DNA of 64,000 bases from assembly GCF_003219795.1 (NCBI RefSeq), contig NZ_QJVC01000015.1, positions 17,807 to 81,806 of the forward strand, in the 5' to 3' direction. This document shows, piece by piece, positions 34,106 through 44,500 of this stretch. Origin of the DNA: Arthrobacter psychrolactophilus (lineage in GTDB: Bacteria > Actinomycetota > Actinomycetes > Actinomycetales > Micrococcaceae). How positions within the stretch are numbered: the stretch's first letter is position 1; the number at the start of each line of letters is the position of its first letter. The notes under the pieces were generated by a model. The model was not told the DNA's origin, made no database searches, and saw only the letters and a program-made list of their open reading frames with translations. Both the position numbers and the translations under genes were made by a program.

Positions 34106-35284
34106 ATGACGTACGATGCCTCCGCACACCCCGAAAACCTTAGCCCCGACACCCTCGTGGTGGCGGCGGGACGGCCCGGCCGGGAGCATGACGCCCCCGT
34201 GAACCCGCCGATCGTGCTGTCCTCGACGTATGTGGGCACGGGAACTGTGGTGGACGGCGACCGGGCCTATGGGCGGTACTCCAACCCCACCTGGGATCCG
34301 CTGGAGGAGGCCTTGTCCGCGCTAGAGGGCGCCACGCTTCCTGGGTTGATCTTCAGCTCGGGGCTGGCCGCCGTGTCCGCAGCGCTCTCCCTGGTTCCGA
34401 GCGGTGGTGTGCTCGTCATGCCGATCCACTCCTACCAGGGTGCCTTGGTGATGGCGCAGGAACTCTCGGAGAAGGGCATGTTCACGCTGCGCACGGTGGA
34501 CATTGCCAATAACGACGAGGTCATTGCCGCCCTGACCGGATCCGGCGAGAAGGCCGCCGACATGCTATGGCTCGAGAGTCCCACGAACCCCATGCTGGAG
34601 GTCGCCGACATCCACGTCCTCGCCCGCTCCGCCCAGGCCGTTGGAGCCATCGTCGTCACCGACAACACCTTCTCCACCCCGCTCGTACAGAAGCCGCTCG
34701 AGCTGGGCTCCGACATCGTGCTCCACTCGGTCACCAAGTACCTCTCCGGCCACTCGGACGTCATCATGGGCGCCCTCGTGACCTCCAGCCCGGAGCTGCG
34801 CGCCACGCTCCTGCACCACCGCTCCATCCATGGCGCCATCGCCGGCCCCTTCGAGGCCTGGCTGGCCCTGCGCGGATTGCGCACCCTGGCATTGCGTGTG
34901 GAGCGCTCGCAGGCCAGTGCGCTGACGCTGGCCACGCGTTTAGACGCGCACGACGGCGTGAGCCGGGTTTTGTTCCCCGGCCTAGCTACTGATCCGGGTC
35001 ATGTTCGGGCCACGGCGCAGATGACGGGCTACGGCTCGGTCCTCTGCATCGAGATTGCCGGTGGAGAGGCCGCCGCCGAGGCCGTGGTTGAGGCGCTGCG
35101 CCTGTGGACCCCGGCCACCTCGCTCGGTGGTGTGGAGTCCTTGATCGAACGCCGTCGCCGCCACGCCAACGAGCCAGTTTCGGTTCCCGCGAATCTGCTG
35201 CGCCTGAGCGTGGGTATTGAAAACGTTGAGGACCTGTGGTCCGATCTGGAGCAGGCGCTGGCCACGGTGGGAACCGCCGAATAA
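34106..35284 (+). CDS. Cys/Met metabolism PLP-dependent enzyme (cystathionine gamma-synthase/lyase type)
   Basis: 392 aa, fold-type I. PLP lysine K211 (HSVTKYLSGHSD), D186 (VVTDNTFSTPL), and GRYSNPTWDPLEEALSALEG and SSGLAAVSAAL at the cofactor site. The C-terminal SLGGVESLIERR segment is diagnostic of the family (trans-sulfuration enzymes). Whether it acts as gamma-synthase or gamma-lyase cannot be told from sequence by eye. It is monocistronic, divergent from tmk. Confidence 0.9.
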   Translation: MTYDASAHPENLSPDTLVVAAGRPGREHDAPVNPPIVLSSTYVGTGTVVDGDRAYGRYSNPTWDPLEEALSALEGATLPGLIFSSGLAAVSAALSLVPSGGVLVMPIHSYQGALVMAQELSEKGMFTLRTVDIANNDEVIAALTGSGEKAADMLWLESPTNPMLEVADIHVLARSAQAVGAIVVTDNTFSTPLVQKPLELGSDIVLHSVTKYLSGHSDVIMGALVTSSPELRATLLHHRSIHGAIAGPFEAWLALRGLRTLALRVERSQASALTLATRLDAHDGVSRVLFPGLATDPGHVRATAQMTGYGSVLCIEIAGGEAAAEAVVEALRLWTPATSLGGVESLIERRRRHANEPVSVPANLLRLSVGIENVEDLWSDLEQALATVGTAE

Positions 35285-35345
35285 GCCTCTGGCTAAATGA
35301 CAAAAAGGCGCTGTCATCTGGGGTGTTGAGCTGTACGCTGGTGGT

Positions 35346-35705
35346 GTGCTGACTTTCGTAAACTTCGTGTCGTTCCTCATCCTGATGGCTCTGGGCCTAG
35401 TAGTGCTGGGCATCCAGATCTGGGCCTTCAGCGATTGCCTGCGCACGGCGCCCTCAGATTTTGACCGCGTGTACAAGCGCAGCAAGTCATTCTGGCTGGC
35501 CCTGACGGGCGGCGGCATGTTCTTCGGCATCCTGTATGTGCTGCCCTCCCTCATGACTCTGAGCACACCGCCGCTGGGCATGAGCCTGATCCTGACCCTC
35601 GGAGGAGTTGTTGCGGCCGGAACCTACCTCGCCGATGTGCGCCCCATGCTGCTCGAGGTGCGTGGCCGCGGTAAGGGCCAGCAAAACCGCGGCTCGTCTT
35701 GGTAA
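35346..35705 (+). CDS. DUF2516 family membrane protein
   Basis: 119 aa with three hydrophobic segments (about 5-27, 49-68 and 74-95) and a Gly/Arg/Gln-rich tail. The pattern IQIWAFSDCLRTAPSDFDRV and TYLADVRPMLLE matches the actinobacterial DUF2516 family. Function unknown. GTG 35346 start. Confidence 0.85.
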   Translation: MLTFVNFVSFLILMALGLVVLGIQIWAFSDCLRTAPSDFDRVYKRSKSFWLALTGGGMFFGILYVLPSLMTLSTPPLGMSLILTLGGVVAAGTYLADVRPMLLEVRGRGKGQQNRGSSW

Positions 35706-35733
35706 CTTCTGATCGGCTTCCTCAGTAGTCAGA

Positions 35734-36606
35734 TCAACGCACGACGGCGGCTGTTCCCGAAACCGTGATGCCGCCTGTGGCGGGGATGGTGACCTGCAGA
35801 ATGCAGGGACGGCCCACATGCCTGCCTTGCCGAATGATCAGAGATGCCGGTGGAGCCACGGTGCCGATAGACCTCAGATAGGCGCCTGTTGAGGCGGCGG
35901 CCGAACCCGTGGCCGGGTCCTCCGTGATGTCACCGACCGGGAATAGGTTTCTGGATTCAATCTCCACCGTCCCGGAGCTGGTGGTTCCCGCGAGCCACAT
36001 GACGGTCACGGTGCCAGCCCACCCCTGCTCATCCATCAGCGTCCGCAGCCCAGCGGCATCGAAGCTAAAACCGTCCAGGTCCGCCTTCGTGCGCACGGTC
36101 AGGATGGGGTGCGTATTTCCCGTAAAGGACTGCTGCGCCGGATAGTGAGGGTCCAGAGCGGTTTCCGAGAGGCCCAGCAACGCCAACAGGCGGTCCAAGC
36201 CCCCCGGAGCAAGCTCGGTGACGGACGGCTCCACGGTCGTGAACGAGGCCGTCATACCGTGTGCGGATGCGCTGGTCTCCAGAACGATCTCCCCGACCGA
36301 GGTGGCAAATGAGAAGGCGCCGGGGCCATACTTTTCGGCCAGGGCAACGGCGGTCGCCACGGTCGCATGTCCGCAAAAGGGAACCTCAGCACCAGGGGAG
36401 AAGTAGCGGATTTGCACGTTTCGATCACTGCCCAGAGCCGTAGTGACGAAGGCGGTTTCGGAGTAACCCAGCTCGCGTGCACACTGCTGCATGTGCTCGT
36501 CGCTGAGTCCGGCGCCGTCCAGAACCACCCCTGCCATGTTGCCGCCGCCGGGGCCATCGGCGAAGGCGGCAAGGTGGAGAACCTCGGGAAAGTCATTGCC
36601 GGTCAT
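35734..36606 (-). CDS. PhzF-family isomerase/epimerase-like protein
   Basis: 290 aa. Two-domain diaminopimelate-epimerase fold. Family marks: catalytic Glu50 (LGYSETAFV), FCGHAT, and DPATGSAAASTGAYL near the C terminus. No other phenazine genes are nearby, so the substrate is unknown. It lies downstream of the methyltransferase gene on the same strand, 36 bp apart. Confidence 0.88.
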   Translation of the reverse strand: MTGNDFPEVLHLAAFADGPGGGNMAGVVLDGAGLSDEHMQQCARELGYSETAFVTTALGSDRNVQIRYFSPGAEVPFCGHATVATAVALAEKYGPGAFSFATSVGEIVLETSASAHGMTASFTTVEPSVTELAPGGLDRLLALLGLSETALDPHYPAQQSFTGNTHPILTVRTKADLDGFSFDAAGLRTLMDEQGWAGTVTVMWLAGTTSSGTVEIESRNLFPVGDITEDPATGSAAASTGAYLRSIGTVAPPASLIIRQGRHVGRPCILQVTIPATGGITVSGTAAVVR

Positions 36607-36642
36607 GGTGTGTTCCGTCCCTCGCTGCGCTGTCGAAAATAT

Positions 36643-37461
36643 CTAGACAGTGTTGCCGATCGAAGCATCAGCAGCAACGGCCGTCCACGCTACGGTCAAC
36701 TCTCCCAAACGCCACCGTGACGGTGCGCGCACGACGGGCCAGCCGTCGTCGTGCATCCCCTGGCACATGCGCAACCAGCGCTGCCTGTTGCCGAAGGGGG
36801 CCAAGGTGGCGCCGGCGAGCCAATGCTTGTCGAGGGCCTGCAGGAAGGTGTGGATCTTCTCGCCCGGGACGTTGTGATGGATGAGCGCCTTGGGGAGCCG
36901 TTCGGCCACATCCGAGGGCAGTTCGAAGGCGCCGAATCGCAGCGAGATGGTGAACGATTGCGGACCGTCCACGCCGAGCGCGACCCAGGTGCTGCGGCGG
37001 CCAATCTCATCGCAGGTGCCGTCGACGAAGATGCCGTGGGGGCTCAGGCGTGAGCAGACGGTGGCCCAGATGAGTTTGACGTCGGCCTCGTCATATTGGC
37101 GCAGGACGTTGAAGGCACGGACCATGGTGGGCTGACCGGGCACGGGAATTTCAAAACCGCCCACGCGGAAATCCAGCCCCTCATGCTCGAGCGGCTTGGC
37201 GATGCGGACGCGTTCGGGCTCAATCTCGATGCCGGTGACGTGGGCGCTGGGGCAGACGGCGTGAATGCGCGAATATAGTTCCACGGCCGTGGCAGGGGAG
37301 CCGCCATAGCCGAGGTCCACCACGAGCGGTGCGGCCTCGGAGCGCAGGCGCCACGCCTGCGGTCCGGCCAGCCAGCGATCCACCCGCCGTAAGCGATTGG
37401 TGTTCGTGGTGCCGCGCGTGACATTGCCAAAGGGCTTATTGCGTTGGCGGGCGGCCCGCAT
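36643..37461 (-). CDS. Class I SAM-dependent methyltransferase-like protein
   Basis: 272 aa from ATG 37461. Motif I appears as LVVDLGYGGSPAT with TGIEIEPERV after it, giving a Rossmann-like SAM site. The N-terminal KPFGNVTRGTTNTNRLRRVD block looks conserved-type. Substrate unknown. The open frame extends 62 codons further upstream (to 37647) with no clear ribosome site for any start, so the true N terminus is uncertain; the extension is basic and of low complexity. Confidence 0.7.
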   Translation of the reverse strand: MRAARQRNKPFGNVTRGTTNTNRLRRVDRWLAGPQAWRLRSEAAPLVVDLGYGGSPATAVELYSRIHAVCPSAHVTGIEIEPERVRIAKPLEHEGLDFRVGGFEIPVPGQPTMVRAFNVLRQYDEADVKLIWATVCSRLSPHGIFVDGTCDEIGRRSTWVALGVDGPQSFTISLRFGAFELPSDVAERLPKALIHHNVPGEKIHTFLQALDKHWLAGATLAPFGNRQRWLRMCQGMHDDGWPVVRAPSRWRLGELTVAWTAVAADASIGNTV

Positions 37462-37697
37462 TGCGGGGTCGTTGGAAGAACTCTTGACCCGCTGCGCACG
37501 TTGAACCACGTGGTTAAGCGTAAACGCCAGCCCCACCTGGCCGGACCTAACGTGCCGACCATCACGACTGTGCTCCGACGAATTCCTGGCGCGGCATTCG
37601 CCCGTCACGTCCGTGGGTCTCCGCAGGAGGTGAGGGTAGATGTCCACATTTTGCGTAGCAATTCGAGCCGCCCAGCGCTGCCCGGTAGGATGAAAGC

Positions 37698-38444
37698 ATG
37701 ACTTATACGTTGATTTTGCTACGCCATGGCCACAGTGAGTGGAATGCCAAGAACCTGTTCACCGGTTGGGTGGATGTAGACCTGAACGAGCAGGGTCTCG
37801 CCGAAGCCGCACGCGGTGGTGAGCTGCTGGTCGAGAACAACATCCTTCCGGACGTGCTCTACACCTCGCGCCTCAAGCGCGCCATCAACACCGCCAACAT
37901 TGCCCTCGATAAGGCCGATCGCGGCTGGATCGACGTCAAGCGCGACTGGCGCCTGAACGAACGCCACTACGGCGCTTTGCAGGGCAAGGACAAGGCTCAG
38001 ACCTTGGCCGAGTTCGGTGAAGAGCAGTTCATGGAATGGCGTCGCAGCTACGACACCCCGCCGCCGGCCCTGTCCGACGACAGTGAATTCTCGCAGGCCC
38101 ACGATCCCCGTTACGCAGACCTCGGCGACGCCCTCCCGCGCACCGAGTGCCTCAAGGACGTCCTCGTGCGCCTGCTGCCGTACTGGGAATCCGACATCAA
38201 GGTTGACCTGAAGGCCGGCAAGACGGTTCTCGTCACGGCTCACGGCAACTCGCTGCGCGCCCTCGTCAAGCACCTCGACGGCATCTCCGATGACGCCATC
38301 GCCTCCTTGAACATCCCCACGGGCATCCCGCTCGTGTACGAACTGGACGAGAACTTCGCCCCCATCACCCCCGGTGGCAAGTACCTGGACCCGGAAGCTG
38401 CTGCAGCGTCCATCCAGGCAGTCGCCAACCAGGGTAAGAAGTAA
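37698..38444 (+). CDS. gpmA: 2,3-bisphosphoglycerate-dependent phosphoglycerate mutase
   Basis: 248 aa. Interconverts 3- and 2-phosphoglycerate in glycolysis. Phosphohistidine His10 in [22 protein letters not shown] (active-site Glu), and [15 protein letters not shown] (second His). Full length for dPGM. It is followed by a strong terminator. Confidence 0.95.
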   Translation: MTYTLILLRHGHSEWNAKNLFTGWVDVDLNEQGLAEAARGGELLVENNILPDVLYTSRLKRAINTANIALDKADRGWIDVKRDWRLNERHYGALQGKDKAQTLAEFGEEQFMEWRRSYDTPPPALSDDSEFSQAHDPRYADLGDALPRTECLKDVLVRLLPYWESDIKVDLKAGKTVLVTAHGNSLRALVKHLDGISDDAIASLNIPTGIPLVYELDENFAPITPGGKYLDPEAAAASIQAVANQGKK

Positions 38445-38462
38445 CTAACACTTCCCCAAGAA

Positions 38463-38510
38463 CGACGGCAGGACGGTACCTTCCCTCTGAAAGGTACCGT
38501 CCCGCCGTCG
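38463..38510 (+). terminator. gpmA terminator
   Basis: 20-nt arms (38463-38482 / 38491-38510), pairing except for one position, with an 8-nt loop, 18 bp after the gpmA stop. Confidence 0.85.
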
Positions 38511-38555
38511 AGCTTTAAGCGAGGCCATGTCACACGCCGGAAGTGTGCCCCGATG

Positions 38556-38626
38556 AAAAATGCGCCCGCCTCCCAAAAAATGCACCCCGTAGACCGGGGG
38601 CATTAACGGGAGGCGGGCGCATTTTT
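38556..38626. terminator. Large bidirectional hairpin between gpmA and phoU
   Basis: Perfect 19-bp arms (AAAAATGCGCCCGCCTCCC, 38556-38574 / 38608-38626) enclose a 33-nt loop holding a smaller CCCCG/CGGGG stem. A and T tracts at both ends make it a terminator for phoU (-) and a backup for gpmA (+). Confidence 0.85.
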
Positions 38627-38644
38627 GCGCGCAAGCCGCGAAAC

Positions 38645-39307
38645 TTAGCCGGCGAGGAAGTCCTCGGGCTGCCATTCGCCGGTGACCAGGTAAGAGACCT
38701 TGCGAGCCACGGAGACACCGTGATCGCCGAAGCGCTCGAAGTAGCGGCTGGCCAGGGTGACGTCCACGGTGGTTGCCGGGGTCTCGGCCCATTCGGGGGA
38801 GGCCATCGTGGCGAAGACGCTCTTGTGGAGCTTGTTGATCTCGATCTTGGCCGTGGAAATGTCAGCCACGAGTTCCAGATTCCGGGATTCCAGAAGCTCG
38901 GAAACCTTGGCCGCGATGATGATGTCCTGGCGGGCGAGCTCGGCGAAGGTTTCGCGCAGCTGTGCCGGGATGACGGTGTTCGGGAAGCGCAGGCGGGTCA
39001 GCTGGGCGATGTGCCGGGCCAGATCGCCCATGCGTTCCAGCGAGGCGCTCATGCGCAACGAGCCAACGATCATGCGCAGATCGCTGGCCACGGGACCCTG
39101 CAACGCCAAAACGTCGATGGCGCGCTCATCCAAATCATTCTGCAGGAAGTCGATGCGGGCATCCGCGGCAATGACTTCCTGGGCCGCTTGGAGATCGGCC
39201 GCTGCGAAGGCTGCAGAGGCCTTGGAGACGGCTTCTTCAACCAGAGCGGAGATCTCGATGAGTCCTTCGCCAATCTGGTGAAGCTCGGCCTGGAAAACTT
39301 TACGCAC
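38645..39307 (-). CDS. phoU: Phosphate-signalling protein PhoU
   Basis: 220 aa, two repeated three-helix PhoU domains (about 1-105, 115-210), all-alpha, with the metal-binding E/DxxxD patterns (ERMGDLARH, RYFERFGDHG). It modulates the SenX3-RegX3 phosphate two-component system through the Pst transporter. GTG 39307 follows AAAGGA. It is divergent from senX3-regX3 with a shared PHO box. Confidence 0.93.
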   Translation of the reverse strand: MRKVFQAELHQIGEGLIEISALVEEAVSKASAAFAAADLQAAQEVIAADARIDFLQNDLDERAIDVLALQGPVASDLRMIVGSLRMSASLERMGDLARHIAQLTRLRFPNTVIPAQLRETFAELARQDIIIAAKVSELLESRNLELVADISTAKIEINKLHKSVFATMASPEWAETPATTVDVTLASRYFERFGDHGVSVARKVSYLVTGEWQPEDFLAG

Positions 39308-39366
39308 GCGTGTGTCCTTTCATGGGCAGGGCAAAAGGCGCCCTAACTAAGTCTCAGCATGACAGC

Positions 39367-39410
39367 CGAAGGTAAACGTGGCAGCCCTTAAAGGTGAACG
39401 TTAGTTGAAC
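39367..39410. promoter_or_regulatory. PHO box array between phoU and senX3
   Basis: On the minus strand four 11-nt units follow one another: GTTCAACTAAC, GTTCACCTTTA, AGGGCTGCCAC and GTTTACCTTCG. Three of them fit the GTTCACC-type 11-nt direct repeat of actinobacterial PhoP/RegX3 operators. The array is centred almost equidistantly (about 60 bp) from the phoU and senX3 starts, as expected for shared autoregulation. Confidence 0.75.
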
Positions 39411-39469
39411 GGGGCCCGCCAAGTGCCTGTTTTGCCCATTTTTACCCGGGCACAGCTTAGGCTGGTTCC

Positions 39470-40738
39470 GTGGATCCCTTGGTAGTTGGACTAATAGCCG
39501 GGCTCATTGGCTTAGCCGTGGGCATCTTCGGCATGGGCGCGTTTGGCGTCAGCGATCGTTCGCGAAAAAATATCGTGGAGATTACCGAACCCACCTTGCC
39601 TGACGGCGCCGCCGAGGTGCTCTCCGTGGTTGGGAAAGCGTACATCGTCATCGACACGGTCGACGGCGTGGTCCGAGCCAGTCCTGGCGCCTACGCCTAC
39701 GGTCTGGTTCGCGGGCACACCGTGGTTCACAAGGAACTCTTGGATCTGGCCCATCGCGTTCGGCGAGATGGTGTCATCGAGGAAAAAGACCTCATTTTGC
39801 CCCGGGGTGCCTTGCCAGCGGCCAGCAATTCAGCCCCGCAGTCCGGTGGTCACACTGAGGCGCACACGGTTGTGGAACCCGCAAGCACGCATGGCGGAAC
39901 ACCTGGTCAGGGAACGCTCGTCGTTCAGGTCCGGGTTGCGCCGCTGACGGAGGAATACATCTTGCTCCTGGCGGATGACCGCACCGAGATCGCCCGCACC
40001 GAGGCCGTGCGCAACGACTTTGTGGCCAACGTATCCCACGAGCTTAAGACCCCCGTCGGTGCCATTTCCTTGCTGGCCGAGGCGCTCGAATCCGCCCCGG
40101 AAGATCAGGCGACGGTACGACGCTTCGCCTCCCGCATGATGACCGAATCGGCGCGGCTGGCCGCTCTCGTGCAGGACATCATCGAGTTGTCCCGCCTGCA
40201 GGGCAAGGATGTGGCGCGTGTGGCCCTGGCCGTGGATATCAACGCCGTCATTGCCGAGGCCGTCGACAGGACGCGGCTGCCTGCCCAGAGTAAAAACATC
40301 ACCCTCGCTGTTGGCGCCTCCCAGCCGGCCCTCGTGTATGGAGACCAAGGTCAGCTCGTCACGGCCCTGCGCAATCTGATCGACAACGCCGTGCGTTACT
40401 CGCCGGACAACACGCAGGTCGGCGTGGGCCTGCAGGTCATCGACGGCGTCGTGGCCGTGAGTATCTCCGATCAGGGCGATGGCCTCACACCGCAGGAGCA
40501 GGATCGGGTCTTTGAGCGCTTCTACCGGGTCGACGCCGCGCGTTCACGCCACACCGGCGGTACGGGGCTGGGCCTGAGCATCGTCAAACACATTGTGAGT
40601 AACCACGGCGGTGAGGTGACACTGTGGTCGGCCCCCAAGATGGGCTCCACCTTCACCGTCCGGCTTCCCCAGCTTTCCCCTTCAACGTCCGACGGCGGCA
40701 CTCATCACCGCGCCGAGCGGCACCATGGCTTGATCTAA
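39470..40738 (+). CDS. senX3: Sensor histidine kinase SenX3
   Basis: 422 aa. N-terminal membrane helix (about 4-25), a PAS-like region (about 45-170) with a Gly/Ser/His-rich insert around 115-148, the HisKA box with phospho-acceptor His190 (FVANVSHELKTP), and HATPase: LIDNAVRYSP (N box), ISDQGDGL (G1), GGTGLGLSIV (G2). It senses phosphate limitation with PhoU/Pst and phosphorylates RegX3. GTG 39470 start; regX3 follows after 14 bp. Confidence 0.93.
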   Translation: MDPLVVGLIAGLIGLAVGIFGMGAFGVSDRSRKNIVEITEPTLPDGAAEVLSVVGKAYIVIDTVDGVVRASPGAYAYGLVRGHTVVHKELLDLAHRVRRDGVIEEKDLILPRGALPAASNSAPQSGGHTEAHTVVEPASTHGGTPGQGTLVVQVRVAPLTEEYILLLADDRTEIARTEAVRNDFVANVSHELKTPVGAISLLAEALESAPEDQATVRRFASRMMTESARLAALVQDIIELSRLQGKDVARVALAVDINAVIAEAVDRTRLPAQSKNITLAVGASQPALVYGDQGQLVTALRNLIDNAVRYSPDNTQVGVGLQVIDGVVAVSISDQGDGLTPQEQDRVFERFYRVDAARSRHTGGTGLGLSIVKHIVSNHGGEVTLWSAPKMGSTFTVRLPQLSPSTSDGGTHHRAERHHGLI

Positions 40739-40752
40739 GGAGCGCACCCAGC

Positions 40753-41433
40753 GTGAGCAGAATTTTAATTGTCGAAGACGAAGAGTCCATCAGCGATCCT
40801 TTGTCGTTCCTTCTTGGGAAGGAAGGGTACGAGGTTCAGGTCGTGGACAACGGTCTGGATGCCCTCGTGGAATTTGAACGCAACGGCGCCGATCTGGTGC
40901 TGCTGGACCTGCAGTTGCCGGGCATGAGCGGGACCGAGGTGTGCAAACATCTGCGGCAGCGCTCCACCGTCCCCATCATCATGCTGACGGCCAAGGACTC
41001 CGAGATTGACAAGGTCGTGGGGCTAGAACTGGGCGCCGATGACTACGTGACCAAGCCCTACTCCTCACGCGAGCTCATCGCCAGAATTCGGGCCGTGCTC
41101 CGACGCCAGGGAGAGCCCGAGGAATTGATCGATTCCACGGTGCATGCCGGACCCGTCCGGATGGATGTTGAGCGGCACGTGGTCAGCGTGCTGGGAGACA
41201 CCGTGGCCTTCCCCCTGAAGGAATTTGAGCTGCTTGAAATGCTGCTGCGCAATGCGGGCAAGGTCCTCACGCGCGGCCAGCTGATCGATCGCGTCTGGGG
41301 CTCGGACTATGTGGGCGATACCAAGACCCTTGATGTGCACATCAAGCGGCTTCGCAGCAAGATTGAGCCCGATCCGGCCGCCCCGAAGTTCCTGGTGACG
41401 GTACGAGGCCTGGGTTACAAGTTCGAGGCATAA
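40753..41433 (+). CDS. regX3: Response regulator RegX3
   Basis: 226 aa. OmpR/PhoB-type regulator: receiver domain with D52 (LLDLQLPGMSG), acidic pocket EDE (8-10), T and K of MLTAKD and VTKPYSSRELIARI; C-terminal winged helix ending in RGLGYKFEA. GTG 40753 is chosen because it gives the family N terminus MSRILIVEDE and follows AGGAG; the longer frame overlaps senX3. It probably binds the PHO boxes in this window. Confidence 0.94.
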   Translation: MSRILIVEDEESISDPLSFLLGKEGYEVQVVDNGLDALVEFERNGADLVLLDLQLPGMSGTEVCKHLRQRSTVPIIMLTAKDSEIDKVVGLELGADDYVTKPYSSRELIARIRAVLRRQGEPEELIDSTVHAGPVRMDVERHVVSVLGDTVAFPLKEFELLEMLLRNAGKVLTRGQLIDRVWGSDYVGDTKTLDVHIKRLRSKIEPDPAAPKFLVTVRGLGYKFEA

Positions 41434-41590
41434 GGATTTCGCCTTTTTGATCACACTCCCGTCATAAGTGCGTCATATGAGTTAAATAGTTCAAATTTGA
41501 TTGCCCCTGAGTGATCCACGTCATACGCTGTGACGGATAACATTAGGGGCTGGCCTCGGTGGCAGCATCAAGATTTGAGGTACTTCAAAT

Positions 41591-44500
41591 ATGTCTGCAT
41601 ATTCCTCGAGGCCGCCGTCCTCACCCCGGCGCATCAAGGAGACGGCGCTGCTGGCCACGGCCGCGCTAGGGCTGATGGCGATCGCCAGCCCGGCGCTGGC
41701 CACGGACTCTTCGGCGGAATCGACGCCTCTGGCGGTGGCACAAGCGGCCGAGCTCGCGGTGTCGTCCGGGAAAAAGATGAACTTCCCCGGCAACGATGGC
41801 CAGGCCCACCAGGTCACCTTTGACTCAAAGCCGTTCATGGTCGACGGCGAGCGGCTCAACGTGTGGTCGGGGGAGTTTCACCACTGGCGCCTTCCCGGAA
41901 CCGACGACTGGCGTGACATGTTCCAGAAAATGCGCGCCAACGGCTTCAACGCCGTCTCGCTCTATTTCTTCTGGGGCCTGCATTCCACCGAATCGGGAAA
42001 GTTTGATTTTACCGGGCTCAAGGATATCGAGCTGCTGCTGACCATGGCCGAGGAGGAAGGGCTGTACGTCATCGCCCGGCCCGGACCGTACGTGAACGCC
42101 GAGATCTCCATGGGTGGGCTCCCCGCCTACCTGACCAAGAGCGGGGCTGGCTCTCTGCGAGGCATGGACGCAGAAGTCTTGCGCGAATCGTTGAGCTGGA
42201 TCAATGCGTTCAATGAAATCGCCGTCAAGCACCAGGTCACCGATGGTGGCGGTTCGATTGTCACCTACCAGGCCGAAAATGAATTGCTCAATGAGAGCGG
42301 GGACCGCCCGGCGTTCATGAAGGAACTGGTCACGCAGATCAAGGGGGACGGGATTACGGTCCCGGTGTTCCACAACGATTGGGGATTCAACGGCTCCTAC
42401 GTTCCGGGAAGCACCTCGGCCGGCGGAAACGTTGGCCTGGACTATTACGCCTTTGATCAGTACCCGCTCGGCTTTAATTGCTCCAACGCGCGGGGACAGA
42501 TCCAGGACATGGAAGCCCGCTTCCGGGCACGCACCACCACGAGCCCCATGTTCATCGCCGAGGGTCAGGGCGGTGCCTTCACACCGTGGGGTGCCAACTT
42601 CAACACCGATCGCTGCGCCGAGTTTGTTGACCCCGCATTCACCCGGCAATACGCGGTGAACAACCTCAACAACGGCATCAACATGTTCAACTACTACATG
42701 GAATACGGCGGCACCAACTGGGGCTGGACCGGATCGCCGTCGTCCGGCTTTACCTCCTACGACTACGGTGCGGCCATCAACGAGGACCGCCAGTTAACGC
42801 CCAAGGCGGCAGTGCAGAAGGAGCTCGGCTACTTCCAACGGGACTTCGCCCCCATCTCCACCATGGTTCCGCAAAACGGTGCCCCGGTGACGGTTGACGG
42901 CGGCGTGGGAAACATCAAATCTTACCAACGTATCGCCACGGAAAACCTTGCCACCGATTCGGTGACCGGCAACGGTACCCGCTACCTCGGCTTCCGCCAG
43001 AGCGACAGTAACAGCACCGCGGAACTGAAATACACCGTTCCGCTAACGCTTGCGCCGCGCGAAGAAGTCGTCGTGGCCAGCTACACCACCGATGACACCG
43101 ACACCGCGGCCATCAAATACACCGGCGCCTGGGAACATGCCAGCGGCAAGGCCTGGACGGTGGGCGATTACAAGGGCACCGAGACGTTCAGCGCCACCAC
43201 GGGTGACTCTCTGGAATACAAGTTCACCGGTGCCGGGATCAAGGTCATTTCCCCGCAGTCCATCAACCATGGCTACGGCGATGTCTACCTTGATGGCGTC
43301 AAGGTCGGCCAGACCAACACCTACCGCGGCCAGAACGCCGCCTACCAATACGTCGCCTTCCAGAAGGAGGGTTTGGACCCCACTGTTGAGCACACGCTCA
43401 AGATTGTGGTGACGGGCCAGAAGGATGCCGGCAGTTCGGGTACCTTCGTGAGCGTTGACGCATTTGATGTCATCGCCGCCCCGGCGCAGGCCACCCAAGT
43501 GAAGATCGACGACGTCGATCCCAAGATTGTGTTCTCAAAGACCCCCGCCGGCGTGTCCCAGTGGAACCACGAGACGGGCAAGAACTGGACCATCAATGAT
43601 TACCTGGGCACGGAAACCTCCAGCAACATCACCGGGGCGTCCTACGAATACACCTTCAAGGCCGCCGATATCCGCCTGATTTCCCCGCGCTCCACCAATC
43701 ACGCCAAGGCCGATGTCTTCCTCGACGGCGTCAAGGTGGGCGAGACCAACACCTATATCCCCACGTTGCCCAGCCAGGCCCAATTCGTGGCCTTCGAGAA
43801 GACCGGCCTCGACCCCGCCGTCGAGCATGTCATCAAGGTGGTCAATACCGGGGTGAAGGGTGACCCGGCCGCCGTCGGCACTTTTGTTGCCATCGACGCG
43901 ATCGAGACCTCCACACCCGGCACCACCCCCGCGGCTCCGGCCGACGCCATCACCTTTGACCGCGTGCCGCAAAAGGCCGGGACGTTCCTGAATCTGCACG
44001 GTCGCGATGCCGCCATGGTCATCGCCGATTACGCCTTCGACGGCCAGAAGCTCATGTACAGCACCTCCGAGCTGTTCACGAAGATGCCGGTCACCGGTGG
44101 CACCTTGCTGGTGCTCAACGGTGCCAAGAACGACGCCGGAGAAACAGTTCTGCATTATGCCGCGGCTCCCAGCGTGGTCACCTTGAGCGGACCCGCCGTG
44201 GAATCCACCTGGGATGCGGCAACGAAGACGCTGCGCCTCAACTACGTTCACGGGGCGGGCAGCACGGTCAAGATCAGCGGCGGCGGGGCACCGGAGCTGA
44301 CCATCGTCACCACCGACCGCAGCGCAACGGCACTGCAGTGGACGGTGGAAGGCGAGGTCACCGGGGCCACCACGAACAAGACCACCATGGTTACCGGTGT
44401 TGATCTCTTGCGCTCGGCGGAGTTCACCGGGGACACTGTCCACCTGGTGGGCGACACCAAGGCGGCTCGAACCGTCGGCATTTACGTTCCGGCAGGCATA

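Noticed and set aside
34106-36606. Phenazine biosynthesis locus
   Set aside because: Only a PhzF-family protein is present; none of the other phz genes is nearby, and PhzF paralogues are widespread.
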